18,625 nucleotides of DNA from UBA1206 sp045643125 (GTDB lineage Bacteria > Bacillota > Clostridia > Oscillospirales > CAG-382), in contig JAZUKE010000097.1 in assembly GCA_045643125.1 (NCBI GenBank), forward strand, positions 1-18,625, given 5' to 3'. This document shows, one piece after another, positions 14,376 to 18,625 of the stretch. Every line of letters begins with the position of its first letter. The stretch's first letter is position 1. The notes beneath the pieces were generated by a model. That model did no database searches. It was not told the DNA's origin and saw only the letters and a list, made by a program, of their open reading frames with translations. Both the position numbers and the translations under genes were made by a program.

Positions 14376-15008
14376 TCACTTTGCTCCGAATACGATAACA
14401 AAGAACCCCGTGTTATCGGGAAAATCGAGTTTAAGAATATCGTCCTTGAAATTCACGCTGTCGAGCTTGTAGGAAATATAGTCTTTGCTGCTGTTCGGAA
14501 CCGTTTTGACGATATTTCCCGCTTCGCTGCAGTAATACACATACGCAACTTTTCCGCGGTAAGACTCGTCGAGCTTCAGCTTCACTCCGTGTTCGTCGAT
14601 GCTTTGCTCGGGATGTACTACGAGAAAAAAGAAAGAATCAAAATTTTTTTCGGTCGTAAGCTGATTTTTGGCTTCCAGGATCGAATCATTGAGGACATCG
14701 TTTGCAAATACCGGAGAAGTGCCTTCGTATATGCCGATGCCTTTGACATCGCAGACGGCAGTTTTTTTGATTGCGTTCGGAAGAAGCGACTGCGCCGGAT
14801 TGCTGCCGGAACTTGCTTCTGAAAATGACCATATCCCGCTTCCGGGATCTCCGCCGGAATCTCCGCCTTCGTATCCGTCAAAAGAACCGTTCGGATCTTC
14901 TGAACCCGCTATAATTGAGCCTGCGGCGAGACTTCCGTCGATCCTTTCGCAGCCGAAATTCAGTACGATAAGACAAAGCAGCAGAATTGATAAAGCAATT
15001 TTTTTCAT
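14376..15008 (-). CDS. putative lipoprotein, function unknown
   Basis: A 210-residue protein with a clear export signal (MKKIALSILLLCLIVLNFGC) that ends at Cys20. The residue at -3 is Asn rather than Leu, so the lipobox is imperfect. A low-complexity Gly/Ser/Asp/Pro linker follows (about 24-70), then a folded C-terminal domain of about 140 residues with Tyr-rich strands (GKVAYVYYCSEAGN) and a hydrophobic end (GFFVIVFGAK). I recognise no family. The ATG has GAGGT about 7 nt upstream. It is the last gene of the phosphoesterase-transporter operon, 24 nt after the EamA gene, and is convergent with jag across the terminator. It is probably anchored on the outer face of the membrane. Any link to phosphate or transport is guesswork from position. 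Confidence 0.7.
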   Translation of the reverse strand: MKKIALSILLLCLIVLNFGCERIDGSLAAGSIIAGSEDPNGSFDGYEGGDSGGDPGSGIWSFSEASSGSNPAQSLLPNAIKKTAVCDVKGIGIYEGTSPVFANDVLNDSILEAKNQLTTEKNFDSFFFLVVHPEQSIDEHGVKLKLDESYRGKVAYVYYCSEAGNIVKTVPNSSKDYISYKLDSVNFKDDILKLDFPDNTGFFVIVFGAK

Positions 15009-15032
15009 TTTTTTACCTCAAAAATCGTGTTT

Positions 15033-15926
15033 TCACTCCGCTATTCCCATTATCACTATCCCGACGACTATCACCGCGATGACGGCGTATTTTTTGGCGG
15101 ACAGTTTTTCTTTGAGGAAGATCGCGGAAAGCAGCATCGAAACGACGCAGTACGCGGAGATCATCGGTGCGGCGACGGTCGAGGACGACGCCATTGCGTA
15201 AACGTAGGTGAACTGTCCCGCTGTCTCCAAAGCGGCGGCGGCGTAGCGTTTTGCTTCCGAGCGGAGAGTGAATTTTTCTTTTTTGATCCCTATAAGATAA
15301 ACAAGGCAGACGACGCCGACGATGAAAAACGTGATCTCGTAGGCGAGCAGCGCCGCGTCCTCGCTCATCCAGCCCTTTTCGTCAAGGTAAAGACCGTCGA
15401 GAAACGTGCCGGCGGCGTCGATGACGCAGTAAAGCAGCGGAAAAGTGACCGCAAACACGCTTGACGTGTATTTTTTTTCGGCTTTTTTGCGTTCGTCGGC
15501 TTCTTCCCTGCTTTCGATAAAAGAAAGCGCAAAGACACCGGCTGAAAGCAGTATTATCGCGGCGATGCCGAGAGGCGTCGGCTTTCTGCTGAAAAATATC
15601 AGCGCAAGCAACGCAACGATAAATCCCGACGAGTTCTGTATCGGCGACGACACCGAAAGCGTGAGATACCTTAACCCGAAATATCCGACGATCATACTGA
15701 CGATATAGCACGCCGAAACGGGCAGATATTTTACAAGGTCGGTCAGTCCGAACCCGATCCCGTCGGTGGTGAAATAATAGAAAACGGCGTGAAGCCCCAT
15801 TATCATTCCGACGGCGACGGCGGTTTTGAGATGGGTGTATTTTTCGTTTTTGTCAGCCGACAGCTTGTAAAACATATCGGCTGCACCCCAGAAGAACAGC
15901 GTTATGAGTGAATAAATGAACCACAT
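15033..15926 (-). CDS. EamA/DMT-superfamily transporter
   Basis: A 297-residue integral membrane protein with about ten hydrophobic segments in two five-helix halves, as in the drug/metabolite transporter superfamily. It begins MWFIYSLITLFFWGAADMFYKL, a typical EamA start. Typical helix-3/4 and helix-9/10 patterns are seen (LTLSVSSPIQNSSGFIVALL; APMISAYCVVSMLLSAIFLK), and there is a charged cytoplasmic loop around 138-152 (ESREEADERKKAEKK). The substrate cannot be told. The ATG lies 5 nt after the stop of the Na/Pi cotransporter gene with no strong Shine-Dalgarno site, so translation is likely coupled. Confidence 0.88.
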   Translation of the reverse strand: MWFIYSLITLFFWGAADMFYKLSADKNEKYTHLKTAVAVGMIMGLHAVFYYFTTDGIGFGLTDLVKYLPVSACYIVSMIVGYFGLRYLTLSVSSPIQNSSGFIVALLALIFFSRKPTPLGIAAIILLSAGVFALSFIESREEADERKKAEKKYTSSVFAVTFPLLYCVIDAAGTFLDGLYLDEKGWMSEDAALLAYEITFFIVGVVCLVYLIGIKKEKFTLRSEAKRYAAAALETAGQFTYVYAMASSSTVAAPMISAYCVVSMLLSAIFLKEKLSAKKYAVIAVIVVGIVIMGIAE

Positions 15927-15931
15927 AGGCT

Positions 15932-17620
15932 TTATGCGTTGAGGTCGCGCGTGACGACGTAGGCTTTTTTGAGCTTGACCGTCGTTTTCTCACCGTTGAT
16001 GGCGTAGGCGATGTTTATGCCGTGGTCGGAGCAGCGTTCAAGGTCGGTGATGATATCGGTGAAGATGACGCCGCCTCGCGGATCGCATCTGTCCTGCTTG
16101 AGACGTTCGATGTGGTTTTCGATATAAAGCTCCTGCAAAGCGTCAACGTCTTCTTCAAGCTCGCTGACTCTGCCGAGACAGTCGAAGCGTTTGTTTTCGT
16201 AGACGTCGAGGGCAAGCTCGATGGTCTGTATAGTGCGTTCGGCGGTCGTTTTTATCTCTTCGAGCGCGATCTCGCTCATTTTCGCTTTGGTGCTGACGAG
16301 CGACATAGTGTATTCGGCGATGTTTTCGGCGTGGTCGCCGAGACGTTCGATGTCGGCAACGACGCGGAGCATAATTCCGGCTTCCTTGATGTCGTTGTCG
16401 TAGATGTTGCTGCCGTGGATGTCAACGAGGAAGCCCGTTATTTCGTGGTTGAGGTAGTTTATCGTCTTTTCGACTTCAAAAACGCGGTCGGCTTTTTCGG
16501 TGTCCTTTTCAAAGAACGAGTCGAGCGACAGCTTTATGTTGTCGCGGGCGATGTACGCCATACGCATAACCTCCTGCTTGACCTGCTTTATGGCAAGCGT
16601 GGGGTTGATGAGCGAATTTTCGTTGATATACATAAGCTTCTGGCTCGAAAATTCCTCGCTCTGTTTGTCGGGCAGCATCTTCGTTATCAGCTTGCAGATA
16701 AGCGGAGTGAACGGAAGCACCGCAAGGTTGGAAACGATGTTGAACAACAAATGGAAGTTTGCTATCTGACGCGACACGTCGCCTTCCGTCAGCCCTTTGA
16801 TGAACGAGGTGACGGACGGGAATATGAGCAGAAAAACGATGAAAATGAGGGAGCCGAGTATTTTTGCCGATAACGCAACGAGCGACGCGCGGCGCGAACG
16901 GCGGTTGCCGCTTATGGAAACGAGGACGACCGGCATAACGGCGCCGATGTTCATACCGATGATGATATACATTACGTTTTCAAGCCCTATTCCGGCGGTC
17001 GCCGCGGAAGTCGCAATGAGTACCTGAAGGATACCGATGGAAGCGGACGACGACTGGATGAGCGCCGTCACGGCGACGCCGAGCAGCACGGAGAGCGCGG
17101 GGCTGCTGAACGTGGAGAGGAAAAACGAGATAAATCTATCAACGGGGAGCTTATCGACCGAAAGGTTCATTATGAAGATACCGACGAAAAGCATACCGAA
17201 GCCGAGTATGACGGCGCCCGTCTTCTTGACGACTCTGTTTTTGATGAAAAGGAACATTACCGCGCCCGCAAAGAGGATGAGCGGAGCGACGGAGTCGATC
17301 TTGAACGCGATGATCTGCGACGTCACCGTGGTACCGATGTTTGCGCCGAGCATAACGTAGAGCGCGTTGACAAGCTCCATAAATCCGGCGTTGACGAATC
17401 CGACGGTAATGACGCTCGTAACACCCGAGCTTTGGATAAGCACGGTGACGAGGATGCCTATGAGGAAGGCAAAAACACCGTTTCCGGTCGTTTTTTCGAG
17501 AATTTTTCTTAAATTGTCGCCTGCGGCGTCTTCAAGAGATTTTGATACATAGTTTATTCCGTAGAGGAACAAACCGATACCTCCGAGCAGGAGGAACACG
17601 CCGTAAACTGTTTCAGGCAT
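15932..17620 (-). CDS. Na/Pi cotransporter family protein with C-terminal PhoU-like domain
   Basis: A sodium-coupled phosphate transporter of the NptA/PNaS type, 562 residues. The two inverted transport repeats each carry the diagnostic QSS motif: LIQSSGVTS (61-69) and LIQSSSASIG (187-196). Each is followed by a Gly/Asn-rich segment (LGANIGTTVTS; IGMNIGAVMPV). Residues about 340-545 form a PhoU-like helical bundle with two metal-binding-type motifs, DIERLGDHAENIAEY and DLERCSDHGINIAYA. The bundle probably adjusts phosphate flux. The start has AAGGA 9 nt upstream. It follows the YfcE-type gene by 27 nt. Substrate is inferred from family; some members may export rather than import phosphate. 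Confidence 0.92.
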   Translation of the reverse strand: MPETVYGVFLLLGGIGLFLYGINYVSKSLEDAAGDNLRKILEKTTGNGVFAFLIGILVTVLIQSSGVTSVITVGFVNAGFMELVNALYVMLGANIGTTVTSQIIAFKIDSVAPLILFAGAVMFLFIKNRVVKKTGAVILGFGMLFVGIFIMNLSVDKLPVDRFISFFLSTFSSPALSVLLGVAVTALIQSSSASIGILQVLIATSAATAGIGLENVMYIIIGMNIGAVMPVVLVSISGNRRSRRASLVALSAKILGSLIFIVFLLIFPSVTSFIKGLTEGDVSRQIANFHLLFNIVSNLAVLPFTPLICKLITKMLPDKQSEEFSSQKLMYINENSLINPTLAIKQVKQEVMRMAYIARDNIKLSLDSFFEKDTEKADRVFEVEKTINYLNHEITGFLVDIHGSNIYDNDIKEAGIMLRVVADIERLGDHAENIAEYTMSLVSTKAKMSEIALEEIKTTAERTIQTIELALDVYENKRFDCLGRVSELEEDVDALQELYIENHIERLKQDRCDPRGGVIFTDIITDLERCSDHGINIAYAINGEKTTVKLKKAYVVTRDLNA

Positions 17621-17647
17621 AAAATCACGTCCTTGTTATATAGGGTT

Positions 17648-18103
17648 TTATAAAGTCTTGAGTGAACATTCAAACGAACCGCCGTCAATGCTTATTATGC
17701 CGTAGCGTTCGTTCCGTATGCTTCCGGGGTTGAGTACGGTCACGCCGTCGATCTCGCCGCAGAACGGCTCGTGAGTGTGTCCGCACAGCGCGACGACCGC
17801 GCCTTTCTTTTTTGCGGTGTACGCGAGGAAAGAATAGCCGCTTTTTACGTTGTAGGCGTGCCCGTGGCACGCAAAAACGGGGATTTCGCCGCAGAAAGCA
17901 CAGAATTCGTCGGTGTTATGGGAGAAAAAGTCGCAGTTCCCTCTGACCGAGCTGACGAACGCGCCCGGAAAAGTGTAAGAGAAAAGCTCAATGTCGCGCA
18001 GTCCGTCGCCGAGGAAGATCACTTCGTCCGGCTTTTCGCGTTTGTAGGCTTGTTCTATCGAGTCTTCGTCGCCGTGTGAATCCGAAAGCACGAGTATTTT
18101 CAT
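17648..18103 (-). CDS. YfcE/MJ0936-type metallophosphoesterase
   Basis: A 151-residue calcineurin-like phosphodiesterase. All metal-ligand motifs are in order: SDSHGD (Asp8, His10), FLGDG (Asp33), RGNCD (Asn56), CHGHAY (His80), CGHTHEP (His109, His111), then NPGSIRNERYG. Family members cleave simple phosphodiesters with bound Mn or similar metals; the physiological substrate is unknown. In many Firmicutes this gene follows rdgB and rph, which are absent here. The ATG at 18103 is chosen because GGAGG lies 6 nt upstream and the protein begins MKILVLSDSHG; an in-frame ATG at 18178 would lie inside the promoter. It is the first gene of the four-gene minus-strand operon, which points back toward the origin. 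Confidence 0.93.
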   Translation of the reverse strand: MKILVLSDSHGDEDSIEQAYKREKPDEVIFLGDGLRDIELFSYTFPGAFVSSVRGNCDFFSHNTDEFCAFCGEIPVFACHGHAYNVKSGYSFLAYTAKKKGAVVALCGHTHEPFCGEIDGVTVLNPGSIRNERYGIISIDGGSFECSLKTL

Positions 18104-18149
18104 TTTCTTCCTCCGGTCCGGAAAAATATCCTTATTTCCCGACATTATA

Positions 18150-18178
18150 ATCATATCATATCGTGACACGATTTGCAA
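18150..18178 (-). promoter_or_regulatory. promoter of the phosphoesterase-transporter operon with a palindrome in the spacer
   Basis: On the minus strand, TTGCAA (18178-18173), 17 bp and TATGAT (18155-18150) make a good vegetative promoter. An overlapping TATAAT follows at 18149-18144. The spacer begins with a perfect palindrome ATCGTG-T-CACGAT (18172-18160), which is a candidate operator. Confidence 0.65.
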
Positions 18179-18197
18179 TAGGCAATTTGTATCAAAA

Positions 18198-18227
18198 AGT
18201 TTTCGGTTTTCAGTCTTCAGTTTTCAG
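18198..18227 (+). repeat. solo heptad repeat (TTTTCAG)n, third copy
   Basis: A 30-nt copy of the repeat that bounds the four-helix-bundle element. It is AG followed by TTTTCGG, TTTTCAG, TCTTCAG, TTTTCAG, then AAAATT as at the left end of that element. No partner copy or gene remnant is next to it. Confidence 0.85.
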
Positions 18228-18236
18228 AAAATTGTA

Positions 18237-18251
18237 GGGGACGGCGTCCCC
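18237..18251. repeat. GC-rich hairpin GGGGAC-GGC-GTCCCC
   Basis: A perfect 6-bp stem with a 3-nt loop, following the solo heptad repeat and 5 bp before the hairpin-bearing repeat. It lacks a T-run, so it is not an intrinsic terminator. It may be another dispersed palindromic unit. Confidence 0.6.
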
Positions 18252-18256
18252 CCCTT

Positions 18257-18325
18257 GAAGTAAGAAGTAAGAAGTAATAGTGAAGAAGTAAGGAGATTAT
18301 TTTCACGACGAGTCGTGAAAATAAT
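18257..18325 (+). repeat. dispersed repeat copy B: heptad array plus hairpin
   Basis: The 39-nt period-7 array at 18257-18295 matches copy A at the dnaA stop codon in 37 of 39 positions. It is followed by a hairpin with a 14-bp perfect stem, ATTATTTTCACGAC/GTCGTGAAAATAAT (18296-18309 and 18312-18325). The two copies have different hairpin sequences with the stem pairing kept. The small-RNA promoter begins 9 bp further on. Confidence 0.85.
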
Positions 18326-18334
18326 AAAAAAATC

Positions 18335-18363
18335 TTGACAAAATATTTTTTGCAACGTATAAT
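18335..18363 (+). promoter_or_regulatory. perfect consensus promoter of a small RNA
   Basis: TTGACA (18335-18340), a 17-bp spacer and TATAAT (18358-18363). All twelve bases match the vegetative consensus. No protein gene follows. Transcription would start near 18370. Confidence 0.85.
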
Positions 18364-18370
18364 GGATATA

Positions 18371-18402
18371 GAAAAAAGGCAGCCGTTGATAGACGGTTAG
18401 CC
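18371..18402 (-). terminator. minus-strand terminator-like hairpin inside the small RNA
   Basis: On the minus strand the sequence GGCTAACCGTCTATCAACGG, then CTGCC, forms a two-part stem (GGC/GCC and CCGT/ACGG) followed directly by six T residues and then C. It would stop leftward transcripts entering from the hairpin array or beyond. Confidence 0.55.
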
Positions 18403-18414
18403 CCAAAATTGGTT

Positions 18415-18459
18415 AAGAAATAAACCGGACTTTGGAGAAGGGCGGTTTATTTCTTTTTT
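18415..18459 (+). terminator. intrinsic terminator of the small RNA
   Basis: A perfect 13-bp stem AAGAAATAAACCG/CGGTTTATTTCTT (18415-18427 and 18443-18455) with a 15-nt loop. It ends in a run of six T residues (18454-18459). Confidence 0.85.
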
Positions 18460-18490
18460 GTTGTATTTATAACTTAAAAAAAGTAGCAAA

Positions 18491-18625
18491 AGTGATGTTT
18501 GCCCGTAAACGGGCAAGTGATGTTATGGCGCTGCCATAATGATGTTTTACGGCGCTGCCGTAAAATGATGTGATGTGTTCCTCTGCTCACGGGAACCTCT
18601 ACTCACGCCCGCAGGCACATCATTC
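18491..18625. repeat. array of different hairpins joined by TGATG linkers, runs off the window
   Basis: Three hairpins are each separated by (G/A)TGATG. The stems are TTGCCCG/CGGGCAA (18499-18516, loop TAAA), TTATGGC/GCCATAA (18523-18539, loop GCT) and TTTTACGGC/GCCGTAAAA (18545-18565, loop GCT). Linkers lie at 18492-18497, 18517-18522, 18540-18544 and 18566-18575. A weaker hairpin GTTCC/GGAAC (18577-18596) follows. An outer inverted pair TGATGTG (18571-18577)/CACATCA (18616-18622) shows that the linker also occurs in reverse. Stem sequences differ while linkers and two of the loops are constant. No reading frame is evident. Confidence 0.8.

Larger units (their letters stand above)
18370..18459 (+). 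ncRNA. compact small RNA, about 90 nt, possible type I antitoxin-like RNA
   Basis: A consensus promoter and a strong terminator frame a transcript of about 90 nt with no credible reading frame. It contains a 5' hairpin around AGCCGT-TGATAG-ACGGTT (18381-18397) and then the terminator stem. The opposite strand carries its own terminator-like signal inside the same DNA (18402-18371), so a leftward transcript would overlap this RNA at its 3' end. That layout is characteristic of type I toxin-antitoxin pairs such as txpA/ratA. No intact small hydrophobic toxin frame is seen on the minus strand to the right; only a short Lys-rich tail before a TAA remains. The RNA gene is well supported; the antitoxin role is a hypothesis. 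Confidence 0.65.

Noticed and set aside
16022..16873. Long plus-strand frame opposite the Na/Pi cotransporter
   Set aside because: The minus-strand frame has clear QSS motifs and a PhoU-like domain. The plus frame resembles no protein and lacks start signals.
18104..18178. Longer phosphoesterase start at 18178
   Set aside because: It would put the start codon within the promoter. The inner ATG has GGAGG at ideal spacing and begins exactly at the family N-terminus.
18362..18400. Short frame ATG...TAG (12 codons) at the start of the small RNA
   Set aside because: Its ATG overlaps the -10 box, so it lies upstream of the expected transcript start.
18491..18625. CRISPR array
   Set aside because: The constant units are only 5-7 nt and the variable units are palindromes, unlike CRISPR repeats and spacers. 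No cas gene is present.

Overview
The window carries the chromosomal replication-origin neighbourhood of a Gram-positive bacterium of the class Clostridia, most likely Oscillospirales/Ruminococcaceae-like. This placement comes from gene order and protein style (remB between recF and gyrB, the short YidD, the large YidC loop, a sigma factor with a long C-terminal extension, good Shine-Dalgarno sites). It is inference, because no ribosomal RNA gene is present.

Layout. (1) 1-1413, minus: a sigma-70-family factor with an unusually long C-terminal extension, cut by the left edge of the window. Its upstream region (1414-1758) holds its promoter, a broken reading-frame remnant and a stem-loop. (2) 1759-10964, minus: the replication operon dnaA > dnaN > recF > remB > gyrB > gyrA > 4'-phosphopantetheinyl transferase. 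The genes are very tightly packed, with two TGATG stop/start overlaps. (3) 10965-11574: the divergent dnaA/rpmH spacer with both promoters, AT-rich DNA, DnaA-box-like 9-mers and a decayed four-helix-bundle-protein element bounded by inverted heptad repeats. (4) 11575-14324, plus: rpmH > rnpA > yidD > yidC > jag, ended by a strong terminator. (5) 14376-18103, minus: an operon of YfcE-type phosphoesterase > Na/Pi cotransporter with PhoU-like tail > EamA transporter > lipoprotein, convergent with jag. (6) 18104-18625: non-coding mosaic DNA containing a promoter with a palindrome in its spacer, a solo heptad repeat, a GC-rich hairpin, a second copy of the repeat found at the dnaA stop codon, a compact small-RNA gene, and an array of different hairpins joined by TGATG linkers that runs off the right edge.

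How it works together. DnaA, the beta clamp, RecF and gyrase are co-transcribed away from the origin leftward, while ribosomal protein L34, RNase P protein, the YidC insertase and Jag/KhpB are transcribed rightward. DnaA-box-like 9-mers lie on both sides of dnaA, which suggests a bipartite origin. The most unusual material is the repeat layer. At least three degenerate period-7 repeats, a hairpin-bearing repeat and a modular hairpin array occupy the intergenic DNA, and two of them sit inside the origin region. No CRISPR array, tRNA, rRNA or intact transposase gene was seen.
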